Assembly (NCBI GenBank): GCA_949987565.1
Contig: OX465101.1
Location: forward strand, 25,139,911 to 25,203,910
DNA: 64,000 bases
Origin: Luidia sarsii
Lineage: Eukaryota > Echinodermata > Asteroidea > Paxillosida > Luidiidae
Direction of reading: 5' to 3'
Shown one piece after another: positions 1-11,200 of this stretch. The translations under genes were made by a program, and so were the position numbers. Numbering within the stretch: position 1 is the first letter of the stretch; every line of letters starts with the position of its first letter. Below the pieces are notes generated by a model. The model ran no database searches and had not been told where the DNA came from. It saw nothing but the letters and a program-made list of their open reading frames with translations.

Positions 1-582
1 CGGATCCTCTCGAGAGCATGTCAAGCTACAGATAGGTCAATTTTCAGACTCTGGAACGAAATAGTTTTGAGGATAAAGACTAGAAGACAAAGACTGTCTG
101 ACACATACTCCCTACTTGTGTTGTGTTGACAGTCGTATTGTCGCTACACTTATTAAACCGATGGCATCAGGGTACATTTGCCTGGGCGTATTTCAGTGCA
201 GATTTAAGGTACCTTACTAATTCTTTCGGAAATCGATTGACAAGGCCACGGGCTATGATCTGAACATAGTTTTAGCTTGAAGGTTTGAATATTGAAGGCG
301 ATATTCAGGAGGAGTCATTACAAGTCTCTGCAGCGAGATTCTTTGCAGTGTATTGTAAGCGCGTCGCAATATACTTGGCTGTGCGCCGTCGCTCAAAGAA
401 CATGCCTGCTTTGCCTTAAAATAATTCTTGAATTGAGTCTCAGATATCTTGTCTTTCGATCGGATCCTCTCGAGAGCATGTCAAGCTACAGATAGGTCAA
501 TTTTCAGCTTCTGGAACGAAATAGTTTTGATGATAATGACTAGAAGGCAAAGACCATCTGACACATACCCGCTACTTGTGTT
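1..582 (+). repeat. Left-edge block repeated 6,445 bp downstream
   Basis: The first 582 bases match 6,446–7,027 with one difference noticed (G at 543, T at 6,988). The shared rare marks are GAAGACAAAGACTG and CATGCCTGCTTTG, each seen only in these two places. The match ends at the GTGTTGTG / GTGTTTTG site. This is a displaced copy at a distance of 14 monomers. Confidence 0.8.
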
Positions 583-901
583 GTGTTGACAGTCGTATTG
601 TCGCTACACTTATTAAACCGATGGCATCAGGGTACATTTGCCTGGGCGTATTTCAGTGCAGATTTAAGGTACCTTACTAATTCTTTCGGAAATCGATTGA
701 CAAGGCCACGGGCTATGATCTAAACATAGTTTTAGCTTGAAGGTATGAATATTGAAGGCGATATTCAGGAGGAGTCATTACAAGTCTCTGCAGCGAGATT
801 CTTTGCAGTGTATTGTAAGCGCATCGCAATATACTTGGCTGTGCGCCGTCGCTCAAAGAACATGCCTCCTTTGCCTTAAAATAATTCTTGAATTGAGTCT
901 C

Positions 902-936
902 AGATATCTTGTCTTTCGATCGGATCCTCTCGAGAG
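902..936. other. Palindrome cluster at the monomer junction
   Basis: Four perfect palindromes lie within 35 bp: AGATATCT (902–909), CGATCG (917–922), GGATCC (922–927) and CTCTCGAGAG (927–936). The last three form a continuous 20-bp chain in which each shares its end base with the next. The cluster recurs in nearly every monomer. Visible exceptions are few: GGATAATC near 7,827 destroys the BamHI palindrome, and GAGATTATG versions (near 7,380, 35,454, 39,596, 49,264, 52,026 and 61,689) shorten the last palindrome to 8 bp. Function is unknown. Possible roles are a binding site for a dimeric protein or a recombination-prone site, but chance is not excluded. Confidence 0.7.
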
Positions 937-1080
937 CATGTCAAGCTACAGATAGGTCAATTTTCAGACTCTGGAACGAAATAGTTTTGAGGATAAAGAC
1001 TAGAAGGCAAAGACTGTCTGACACATACCCCCTACTTGTGTTGTGTTGACAGTCGTATTGTCGCTACACTTATTAAACCG

Positions 1081-1136
1081 ATGGCATCAGGGTACATTTG
1101 CCTGGGCGTATTTCAGTGCAGATTTAAGGTACCTTA
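1081..1136. other. Monomer segment without common variants
   Basis: From ATGGCATCAGGG to the 12-bp palindrome, monomers across the window are almost uniform. The changes I noticed are rare and not class-defining, for example CACTGCAG near 8,482, GGGAACATT near 35,151 and 36,531, GAGCAG near 30,570 and AGAATTAAGG near 40,243. By contrast, the preceding ~100 bp carries many of the diagnostic sites. This fits a constrained protein-binding stretch, but recent homogenisation alone could give the same picture. Confidence 0.5.
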
Positions 1137-1158
1137 CTAATTCTTTCGGAAATCGATT
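1125..1158. other. 12-bp palindrome with KpnI core and 8-bp palindrome with ClaI core
   Basis: TAAGGTACCTTA (1,125–1,136) is a perfect 12-bp palindrome and AATCGATT (1,151–1,158) a perfect 8-bp palindrome, 14 bp apart. Both are present in nearly all monomers. I noticed disruptions of the first only as rare changes, such as GTACTTTAC near 24,145, 30,587 and 32,886, and an altered flank near 40,243 and 63,736. No function can be assigned. Confidence 0.65.
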
Positions 1159-1266
1159 GACAAGGCCACGGGCTATGATCTGAACATAGTTTTAGCTTGA
1201 AGGTTTGAATATTGAAGGCTATTTTCAGGAGGAGTCATTACAAGTCTCTGCAGCGAGATTCTTTGC

Positions 1267-1295
1267 AGTGTATTGTAAGCGCGTCGCAATATACT
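1267..1295. other. Predicted 9-bp stem with 11-nt loop in each monomer
   Basis: AGTGTATTG (1,267–1,275) can pair with CAATATACT (1,287–1,295), with eight standard pairs and one G-T pair, around the loop TAAGCGCGTCG. The common variants of this stretch all fall in the loop: T/A at its first base, C/T giving AAGTGCG, G/A giving GCGCATCG, and C/G giving GCGTGG. Changes in the arms are rare: near 15,079, a 4-bp insertion near 33,950, and one arm variant pair near 44,080–44,095 copied to 56,511–56,526. Whether it forms in a transcript is unknown. Confidence 0.5.
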
Positions 1296-1380
1296 TGGCT
1301 GTGCGCCGTCGCTCAAAGAACATGCCTCCTTTGCCTTGAAATAATTCTTGAATTGAGTCTCAGATATCTTGTCTTTCGAT

Positions 1381-1841
1381 CGGATCCTCTCGAGAGCATG
1401 TCAAGCTACAGATAGGTCAATTTTCAGACTCTGGAACGAAATAGTTTTGATGATAATGACTAGAAGGCAAAGACCGTCTGACACATACCCCCTACTTGTG
1501 TATTTGTTGACAGTCGTATTGCCGCTACACTTATTAAACCGATGGCATCAGGGTACATTTGCCTGGGCGTATTTCAGTGCAGATTTAAGGTACCTTACTA
1601 ATTCTTTCGGAAATCGATTGACAAGGCCACGGGCTATGATCTGAACATAGTTTCAGCTTGAAGGTTTGAATATTGAAGGCGATATTCAGGAGGAGTCATT
1701 ACAAGTCTCTGCAGCGAGATTCTTTGCAGTGTATTGAAAGCGCGTCGCAATATACTTGGCTGTGCGCCGTCGCTCAAAGGACATGCCTCCTTTGCCTTAA
1801 AATAATTCTTGAATTGAGTCTCAGATATCTTGTCTTTCGAT
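1381..1841 (+). repeat. Representative 461-bp monomer (beta class)
   Basis: Beta monomers are one base longer because the site GTGTTTTGTTGAC reads GTGTATTTGTTGAC. I count 30 such monomers in the window. Most are followed within the same unit by TATTGAAAGCGC, GGACATGCC and CCTTAAAAT. Some later copies carry the beta left part with a different right part (for example the units around 31.4, 44.8, 48.9, 51.7 and 61.3 kb), which shows exchange within the monomer. In this copy the sequence near 1,650 reads TTTCAGCTTG where other units have TTTTAGCTTG. Confidence 0.9.
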
Positions 1842-4541
1842 CGGATCCTCTCGAGAGCATGTCAAGCTACAGATAGGTCAATTTTCAGACTCTGGAACGA
1901 AATAGTTTTGAGGATAAAGACTAGAAGGCAAAGACCGTCTGACACATACTCCCTACTTGTGTTGTGTTGACAGTCGTATTGCCGCTACACTTATTAAACC
2001 GATGGCATCAGGGTACATTTGCCTGGGCGTATTTCAGTGCAGATTTAAGGTACCTTACTAATTCTTTCGGAAATCGATTGACAAGGCCACGGGCTATGAT
2101 CTGAACATAGTTTTAGCTTGAAGGTTTGAATATTGAAGGCGATATTCAGGAGGAGTCATTACAAGTCTCTGCAGCGAGATTCTTTGCAGTGTATTGTAAG
2201 CGCGTGGCAATATACTTGGCTGTGCGCCGTCGCTCAAAGAACATGCCTCCTTTGCCTTGAAATAATTCTTGAATTGAGTCTCAGATATCTTGTCTTTCGA
2301 TCGGATCCTCTCGAGAGCATGTCAAGCTACAGATAGGTCAATTTTCAGACTCTGGAACGAAATAGTTTTGATGATAATGACTAGAAGGCAAAGACCGTCT
2401 GACACATACCCCCTACTTGTGTATTTGTTGACAGTCGTATTGCCGATACACTCATTAAACCGATGGCATCAGGGTACATTTGCCTGGGCGTATTTCAGTG
2501 CAGATTTAAGGTACCTTACTAATTCTTTCGGAAATCGATTGACAAGGCCACGGGCTATGATCTGAACATAGTTTTAGCTTGAAGGTTTGAATATTGAAGG
2601 CGATATTCAGGAGGAGTCATTACAAGTCTCTGCAGCGAGATTCTTTGCAGTGTATTGAAAGCGCGTCGCAATATACTTGGCTGTGCGCCGTCGCTCAAAG
2701 GACATGCCTCCTTTGCCTTAAAATAATTCTTGAATTGAGTCTCAGATATCTTGTCTTTCGATCGGATCCTCTCGAGAGCATGTCAAGCTACAGATAGGTC
2801 AATTTTCAGACTCTGGAACGAAATAGTTTTGAGGATAAAGACTAGAAGGCAAAGACTGTCTGACACATACCCCCTACTTGTGTTGTGTTGACAGTCGTAT
2901 TGTCGCTACACTTATTAAACCGATGGCATCAGGGTACATTTGCCTGGGCGTATTTCAGTGCAGATTTAAGGTACCTTACTAATTCTTTCGGAAATCGATT
3001 GACAAGGCCACGGGCTATGATCTGAACATAGTTTTAGCTTGAAGGTTTGAATATTGAAGGCTATTTTCAGGAGGAGTCATTACAAGTCTCTGCAGCGAGA
3101 TTCTTTGCAGTGTATTGTAAGCGCGTCGCAATATACTTGGCTGTGCGCCGTCGCTCAAAGGACATGCCTCCTTTGCCTTAAAATAATTCTTGAATTGAGT
3201 CTCAGATATCTTGTCTTTCGATCGGATCCTCTCGAGAGCATGTCAAGCTACAGATAGGTCAATTTTCAGACTCTGGAACGAAATAGTTTTGAGGATAAAG
3301 ACTAGAAGGCAAAGACCGTCTGACACATACTCCCTACTTGTGTTGTGTTGACAGTCGTATTGCCGCTACACTTATTAAACCGATGGCATCAGGGTACATT
3401 TGCCTGGGCGTATTTCAGTGCAGATTTAAGGTACCTTACTAATTCTTTCGGAAATCGATTGACAAGGCCACGGGCTATGATCTGAACATAGTTTTAGCTT
3501 GAAGGTTTGAATATTGAAGGCGATATTCAGGAGGAGTCATTACAAGTCTCTGCAGCGAGATTCTTTGCAGTGTATTGTAAGCGCGTGGCAATATACTTGG
3601 CTGTGCGCCGTCGCTCAAAGAACATGCCTCCTTTGCCTTGAAATAATTCTTGAATTGAGTCTCAGATATCTTGTCTTTCGATCGGATCCTCTCGAGAGCA
3701 TGTCAAGCTACAGATAGGTCAATTTTCAGACTCTGGAACGAAATAGTTTTGATGATAATGACTAGAAGGCAAAGACCGTCTGACACATACCCCCTACTTG
3801 TGTATTTGTTGACAGTCGTATTGCCGATACACTCATTAAACCGATGGCATCAGGGTACATTTGCCTGGGCGTATTTCAGTGCAGATTTAAGGTACCTTAC
3901 TAATTCTTTCGGAAATCGATTGACAAGGCCACGGGCTATGATCTGAACATAGTTTTAGCTTGAAGGTTTGAATATTGAAGGCGATATTCAGGAGGAGTCA
4001 TTACAAGTCTCTGCAGCGAGATTCTTTGCAGTGTATTGAAAGCGCGTCGCAATATACTTGGCTGTGCGCCGTCGCTCAAAGGACATGCCTCCTTTGCCTT
4101 AAAATAATTCTTGAATTGAGTCTCAGATATCTTGTCTTTCGATCGGATCCTCTCGAGAGCATGTCAAGCTACAGATAGGTCAATTTTCAGACTCTGGAAC
4201 GAAATAGTTTTGAGGATAAAGACTAGAAGGCAAAGACTGTCTGACACATACCCCCTACTTGTGTTGTGTTGACAGTCGTATTGTCGCTACACTTATTAAA
4301 CCGATGGCATCAGGGTACATTTGCCTGGGCGTATTTCAGTGCAGATTTAAGGTACCTTACTAATTCTTTCGGAAATCGATTGACAAGGCCACGGGCTATG
4401 ATCTGAACATAGTTTTAGCTTGAAGGTTTGAATATTGAAGGCTATTTTCAGGAGGAGTCATTACAAGTCTCTGCAGCGAGATTCTTTGCAGTGTATTGTA
4501 AGCGCGTCGCAATATACTTGGCTGTGCGCCGTCGCTCAAAG
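1738..4541 (+). repeat. Trimer tandem duplication, 1,381-bp period
   Basis: 1,738–3,160 matches 3,119–4,541 with no difference noticed. The shared rare marks are GCGTGGCAATAT (near 2,203 and 3,584) and CCGATACACTCATT (near 2,444 and 3,825). The boundaries are the TATTGAAAG / TATTGTAAG difference at 1,737/3,118 and the GGACATG / GAACATG difference at 3,161/4,542. This is a three-monomer higher-order repeat in two copies. Confidence 0.85.
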
Positions 4542-5985
4542 AACATGCCTCCTTTGCCTTGAAATAATTCTTGAATTGAGTCTCAGATATCTTGTCTTTC
4601 GATCGGATCCTCTCGAGAGCATGTCAAGCTACAGATAGGTCAATTTTCAGACTCTGGAACGAAATAGTTTTGATGATAATGACTAGAAGGCAAAGACCGT
4701 CTGACACATACCCCCTACTTGTGTATTTGTTGACAGTCGTATTGCCGCTACACTTATTAAACCGATGGCATCAGGGTACATTTGCCTGGGCGTATTTCAG
4801 TGCAGATTTAAGGTACCTTACTAATTCTTTCGGAAATCGATTGACAAGGCCACGGGCTATGATCTGAACATAGTTTTAGCTTGAAGGTTTGAATATTGAA
4901 GGAGATATTCAGGAGGAGTCATTACAAGTCTCTGCAGCGAGATTCTTTGCAGTGTATTGAAAGCGCGTCGCAATATACTTGGCTGTGCGCCGTCGCTCAA
5001 AGGACATGCCTCCTTTGCCTTAAAATAATTCTTGAATTGAGTCTCAGATATCTTGTCTTTCGATCGGATCCTCTCGAGAGCATGTCAAGCTACAGATAGG
5101 TCAATTTTCAGACTCTGGAACGAAATAGTTTTGAGGATAAAGACTAGAAGGCAAAGACTGTCTGACACATACTCCCTACTTGTGTTGTGTTGACAGTCGT
5201 ATTGCCGCTACACTTATTAAACCGATGGCATCAGGGTACATTTGCCTGGGCGTATTTCAGTGCAGATTTAAGGTACCTTACTAATTCTTTCGGAAATCGA
5301 TTGACAAGGCCACGGGCTATGATCTTAACATAGTTTTAGCTTGAAGGTTTGAATATTGAAGGCGATATTCAGGAGGAGTCATTACAAGTCTCTGCAGCGA
5401 GATTCTTTGCAGTGTATTGTAAGCGCGTCGCAATATACTTGGCTGTGCGCCGTCGCTCAAAGAACATGCCTCCTTTGCCTTGAAATAATTCTTGAATTGA
5501 GTCTCAGATATCTTGTCTTTCGATCGGATCCTCTCGAGAGCATGTCAAGCTACAGATAGGTCAATTTTCAGACTCTGGAACGAAATAGTTTTGATGATAA
5601 TGACTAGAAGGCAAAGACCGTCTGACACATACCCCCTACTTGTGTATTTGTTGACAGTCGTATTGCCGATACACTTATTAAACCGATGGCATCAGGGTAC
5701 ATTTGCCTGGGCGTATTTCAGTGCAGATTTAAGGTACCTTACTAATTCTTTCGGAAATCGATTGACAAGGCCACGGGCTATGATCTGAACATAGTTTTAG
5801 CTTGAAGGTTTGAATATTGAAGGCGATATTCAGGAGGAGTCATTACAAGTCTCTGCAGCGAGATTCTTTGCAGTGTATTGAAAGCGCGTCGCAATATACT
5901 TGGCTGTGCGCCGTCGCTCAAAGGACATGCCTCCTTTGCCTTAAAATAATTCTTGAATTGAGTCTCAGATATCTTGTCTTTCGAT

Positions 5986-6445
5986 CGGATCCTCTCGAGA
6001 GCATGTCAAGCTACAGATAGGTCAATTTTCAGCTTCTGGAACGAAATAGTTTTGATGATAATGACTAGAAGGCAAAGACCATCTGACACATACCCGCTAC
6101 TTGTGTTTTGTTGACAGTCGTATTGCCGCTACACTTATTAAACCGATGGCATCAGGGTACATTTGCCTGGGCGTATTTCAGTGCAGATTTAAGGTACCTT
6201 ACTAATTCTTTCGGAAATCGATTGACAAGGCCACGGGCTATGATCTAAACATAGTTTTAGCTTGAAGGTATGAATATTGAAGGCGATATTCAGGAGGAGT
6301 CATTACAAGTCTCTGCAGCGAGATTCTTTGCAGTGTATTGTAAGCGCGTCGCAATATACTTGGCTGTGCGCCGTCGCTCAAAGAACATGCCTCCTTTGCC
6401 TTAAAATAATTCTTGAATTGAGTCTCAGATATCTTGTCTTTCGAT
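5986..6445 (+). repeat. Representative monomer of zeta class
   Basis: Zeta units carry ATGATCTAAACATAG and AGGTATGAAT where others have ATGATCTGAACATAG and AGGTTTGAAT. They occur before about 11.4 kb (units with right halves near 752, 6,277, 9,038 and 11,339), then near 26,985, 29,285, 31,586, 44,017, 52,764 and 56,448. The copies near 27.0, 29.3, 31.6, 44.0 and 56.4 kb also carry TAAGTGCG, a probable CpG-to-TpG change, which marks them as one lineage. Confidence 0.85.
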
Positions 6446-7825
6446 CGGATCCTCTCGAGAGCATGTCAAGCTACAGATAGGTCAATTTTCAGACTCTGGA
6501 ACGAAATAGTTTTGAGGATAAAGACTAGAAGACAAAGACTGTCTGACACATACTCCCTACTTGTGTTGTGTTGACAGTCGTATTGTCGCTACACTTATTA
6601 AACCGATGGCATCAGGGTACATTTGCCTGGGCGTATTTCAGTGCAGATTTAAGGTACCTTACTAATTCTTTCGGAAATCGATTGACAAGGCCACGGGCTA
6701 TGATCTGAACATAGTTTTAGCTTGAAGGTTTGAATATTGAAGGCGATATTCAGGAGGAGTCATTACAAGTCTCTGCAGCGAGATTCTTTGCAGTGTATTG
6801 TAAGCGCGTCGCAATATACTTGGCTGTGCGCCGTCGCTCAAAGAACATGCCTGCTTTGCCTTAAAATAATTCTTGAATTGAGTCTCAGATATCTTGTCTT
6901 TCGATCGGATCCTCTCGAGAGCATGTCAAGCTACAGATAGGTCAATTTTCAGCTTCTGGAACGAAATAGTTTTGATGATAATGACTATAAGGCAAAGACC
7001 ATCTGACACATACCCGCTACTTGTGTTTTGTTGACAGTCGTATTGCCGCTACACTTATTAAACCGATGGCATCAGGGTACATTTGCCTGGGCGTATTTCA
7101 GTGCAGATTTAAGGTACCTTACTAATTCTTTCGGAAATCGATTGACAAGGCCACGGGCTATGATCTGAACATAGTTTTAGCTTGAAGGTTTGAATATTGA
7201 AGGCGATATTCAGGAGGAGTCATTACAAGTCTCTGCAGCGAGATTCTTTGCAGTGTATTGTAAGCGCGTCGCAATATACTTGGCTGTGCGCCGTCGCTCA
7301 AAGGACATGCCTCCTTTGCCTTAAAATAATTCTTGAATTGAGTCTCAGATATCTTGTCTTTCGATCGGATCCTCTCGAGATTATGTCAAGCTACAGATAG
7401 GTCAATTTTCAGCTTCTGGAACGAAATAGTTTTGATGATAAAGACTAGAAGGCAAAGACCGTCTGACACATAACCCCTACTTGTGTTGTGTTGACAGTCG
7501 TATTGCCGCTACACTTATTAAACCGATGGCATCAGGGTACATTTGCCTGGGCGTATTTCAGTGCAGATTTAAGGTACCTTACTAATTCTTTCGGAAATCG
7601 ATTGACAAGGCCACGGGCTATGATCTGAACATAGTTTTAGCTTGAAGGTTTGAATATTGAAGGCGATATTCAGGAGGAGTCATTACAAGTCTCTGCAGCG
7701 AGATTCTTTGCAGTGTATTGTAAGCGCGTCGCAATATACTTGGCTGTGCGCCGTCGCTCAAAGAACATGCCTCCTTTGCCTTGAAATAATTCTTGAATTG
7801 AGTCTGAGATATCTTGTCTTTCGAT

Positions 7826-8285
7826 CGGATAATCTCGAGAGCATGTCAAGCTACAGATAGGTCAATTTCCAGAATCTGGAACGAAATAGTTTTGAGGATA
7901 AAGACTAGAAGGCAAAGACTGTCTGACACATACCCCCTACTTGTGTTGTGTTGACAGTCGTATTGTCGCTACACTTATTAAACCGATGGCATCAGGGTAC
8001 ATTTGCCTGGGCGTATTTCAGTGCAGATTTAAGGTACCTTACTAAATCTTTCGGAAATCGATTGACAAGGCCACGGGCTATGATCTGAACATAGTTTTAG
8101 CTTGAAGGTTTGAATATTGAAGGCTATTTTCAGGAGGAGTCATTACAAGTCTCTGCAGCGAGATTCTTTGCAGTGTATTGTAAGCGCGTCGCAATATACT
8201 TGGCTGTGCGCCGTCGCTCAAAGAACATGCCTCCTTTGCCTTGAAATAATTCTTGAATTGAGTCTCAGATATCTTGTCTTTCGAT
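7826..8285 (+). repeat. Variant monomer lacking the BamHI palindrome
   Basis: The unit starts CGGATAATCTCGAG instead of CGGATCCTCTCGAG, then has AATTTCCAGAATCTGG, both unique in the window. It lies just left of the start of the 2,301-bp duplication (7,875), so its first ~50 bp escaped that copying while its remainder was copied to 10,176 onward. Confidence 0.85.
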
Positions 8286-11200
8286 CGGATCCTCTCGAGA
8301 GCATGTCAAGCTACAGATAGGTCAATTTTCAGACTCTGGAACGAAATAGTTTTGATGATAATGACTAGAAGGCAAGGACCGTCTGACACATACCCCCTAC
8401 TTGTGTATTTGTTGACAGTCGTATTGCCGCTACACTTATTAAACCGATGGCATCAGGGTACATTTGCCTGGGCGTATTTCACTGCAGATTTAAGGTACCT
8501 TACTAATTCTTTCGGAAATCGATTGACGAGGCCACGGGCTATGATCTGAACATAGTTTTAGCTTGAAGGTTTGAATATTGAAGGCGATATTCAGGAGGAG
8601 TCATTACAAGTCTCTGCAGCGAGATTCTTTGCAGTGTATTGAAAGCGCGTCGCAATATACTTGGCTGTGCGCCGTCGCTCAAAGGACATGCCTCCTTTGC
8701 CTTAAAATAATTCTTGAATTGAGTCTCAGATATCTTGTCTTTCGATCGGATCCTCTCGAGAGCATGTCAAGCTACAGATAGGTCAATTTTCAGCTTCTGG
8801 AACGAAATAGTTTTGATGATAATGACTAGAAGGCAAAGACCATCTGACACATACCCGCTACTTGTGTTTTGTTGACAGTCGTATTGCCGCTACACTTATT
8901 AAACCGATGGCATCAGGGTACATTTGCCTGGGCGTATTTCAGTGCAGATTTAAGGTACCTTACTAATTCTTTCGGAAATCGATTGACAAGGCCACGGGCT
9001 ATGATCTAAACATAGTTTTAGCTTGAAGGTATGAATATTGAAGGCGATATTCAGGAGGAGTCATTACAAGTCTCTGCAGCGAGATTCTATGCAGTGTATT
9101 GTAAGCGCGTCGCAATATACTTGGCTGTGCGCCGTCGCTCAAAGAACATGCCTCCTTTGCCTTAAAATAATTCTTGAATTGAGTCTCAGATATCTTGTCT
9201 TTCGATCGGATCCTCTCGAGAGCATGTCAAGCTACAGATAGGTCAATTTTCAGACTCTGGAACGAAATAGTTTTGAGGATAAAGACTAGAAGGCAAAGAC
9301 TGTCTGACACATACTCCCTACTTGTGTTGTGTTGACAGTCGTATTGTCGCTACACTTATTAAACCGATGGCATCAGGGTACATTTGCCTGGGCGTATTTC
9401 AGTGCAGATTTAAGGTACCTTACTAATTCTTTCGGAAATCGATTGACAAGGCCAAGGGCTATGATCTGAACATAGTTTTAGCTTGAAGGTTTGAATATTG
9501 AAGGCTATTTTCAGGAGGAGTCATTACAAGTCTCTGCAGCGAGATTCTTTGCAGTGTATTGTAAGCGCGTCGCAATATACTTGGCTGTGCGCCGTCGCTC
9601 AAAGAACATGCCTCCTTTGCCTTAAAATAATTCTTGAATTGAGTCTCAGATATCTTGTCTTTCGATCGGATCCTCTCGAGAGCATGTCAAGCTACAGATA
9701 GGTCAATTTTCAGACTCTGGAACGAAATAGTTTTGATGATAATGACTAGAAGGCAAAGACCGTCTGACACATACCCCCTACTTGTGTTTTGTTGACAGTC
9801 GTATTGCCGCTACACTTATTAAACCGATGGCATCAGGGTACATTTGCCTGGGCGTATTTCAGTGCAGATTTAAGGTACCTTACTAATTCTTTCGGAAATC
9901 GATTGACAAGGCCACGGGCTATGATCTGAACATAGTTTTAGCTTGAAGGTTTGAATATTGAAGGCGATATTCAGGAGGAGTCATTACAAGTCTCTGCAGC
10001 GAGATTCTTTGCAGTGTATTGTAAGCGCATCGCAATATACTTGGCTGTGCGCCGTCGCTCAAAGAACATGCCTCCTTTGCCTTAAAATAATTCTTGAATT
10101 GAGTCTCAGATATCTTGTCTTTCGATCGGATCCTCTCGAGAGCATGTCAAGCTACAGATAGGTCAATTTTCAGACTCTGGAACGAAATAGTTTTGAGGAT
10201 AAAGACTAGAAGGCAAAGACTGTCTGACACATACCCCCTACTTGTGTTGTGTTGACAGTCGTATTGTCGCTACACTTATTAAACCGATGGCATCAGGGTA
10301 CATTTGCCTGGGCGTATTTCAGTGCAGATTTAAGGTACCTTACTAAATCTTTCGGAAATCGATTGACAAGGCCACGGGCTATGATCTGAACATAGTTTTA
10401 GCTTGAAGGTTTGAATATTGAAGGCTATTTTCAGGAGGAGTCATTACAAGTCTCTGCAGCGAGATTCTTTGCAGTGTATTGTAAGCGCGTCGCAATATAC
10501 TTGGCTGTGCGCCGTCGCTCAAAGAACATGCCTCCTTTGCCTTGAAATAATTCTTGAATTGAGTCTCAGATATCTTGTCTTTCGATCGGATCCTCTCGAG
10601 AGCATGTCAAGCTACAGATAGGTCAATTTTCAGACTCTGGAACGAAATAGTTTTGATGATAATGACTAGAAGGCAAAGACCGTCTGACACATACCCCCTA
10701 CTTGTGTATTTGTTGACAGTCGTATTGCCGCTACACTTATTAAACCGATGGCATCAGGGTACATTTGCCTGGGCGTATTTCAGTGCAGATTTAAGGTACC
10801 TTACTAATTCTTTCGGAAATCGATTGACGAGGCCACGGGCTATGATCTGAACATAGTTTTAGCTTGAAGGTTTGAATATTGAAGGCGATATTCAGGAGGA
10901 GTCATTACAAGTCTCTGCAGCGAGATTCTTTGCAGTGTATTGAAAGCGCGTCGCAATATACTTGGCTGTGCGCCGTCGCTCAAAGGACATGCCTCCTTTG
11001 CCTTAAAATAATTCTTGAATTGAGTCTCAGATATCTTGTCTTTCGATCGGATCCTCTCGAGAGCATGTCAAGCTACAGATAGGTCAATTTTCAGACTCTG
11101 GAACGAAATAGTTTTGATGATAATGACTAGAAGGCAAAGACCATCTGACACATACCCGCTACTTGTGTTTTGTTGACAGTCGTATTGCCGCTACACTTAT

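Larger units (their letters stand above)
921..1380 (+). repeat. Reference 460-bp monomer (alpha class)
   Basis: This complete unit is used to describe monomer anatomy. Alpha monomers carry CAGACTCTGG, GAGGATAAAGAC, GACTGTCTG, GTGTTGTGTTGAC and ATTGTCGCT in the first third. They often carry GGCTATTTTC in place of the more common GGCGATATTC near offset 295. The alpha block (GAGGATAAAGAC) occurs in about 19 monomers: 12 before 11.6 kb, none between there and 27.2 kb, then near 27.2, 29.5, 31.8, 34.1, 44.3, 56.7 and 63.6 kb. The unit contains about 20 CpG dinucleotides. Single recognition sites for BamHI, XhoI, PvuI, KpnI, ClaI, PstI and EcoRV are visible, so these enzymes should cut the array into a 460-bp ladder. 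Confidence 0.95.

Noticed and set aside
292..495. Recurrent 67-codon open frame, once per monomer
   Set aside because: It begins with TTG, not ATG, and exists only because the monomer happens to be open there. The 460-bp period is not a multiple of three, so the frame shifts in every unit. Stops and frame changes (near 15,079, 40,422 and 52,853) appear freely. No codon-like pattern of change is seen.
980..990. Hammerhead ribozyme core (CTGANGA), known in some satellites
   Set aside because: The closest plus-strand match is TTGAGGA or TTGATGA, which lacks the essential first C. The minus strand offers only CTGATGC. No matching GAAA and cleavage-site arrangement is evident.
1141..1170. CENP-B box (TTCGNNNNANNCGGG)
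   Set aside because: TTCGGAAATCGATT begins like the motif but has T where A is required and lacks the CGGG end. No match was found on the other strand either.
1158..1190. Bacterial promoter-like TTGACA with TATGAT, and AGGAGG resembling a ribosome binding site
   Set aside because: The spacing between TTGACA and TATGAT is 11 bp, not about 17, and the AGGAGG precedes no sensible ATG frame. In a eukaryotic satellite these are chance matches.
1369..1644. 91-codon open frame in most of the beta-type 461-bp monomers
   Set aside because: It starts with TTG and depends only on the +1 base at GTGTATTTG. Its residues overlap palindromes and other satellite motifs. There is no recognisable domain.
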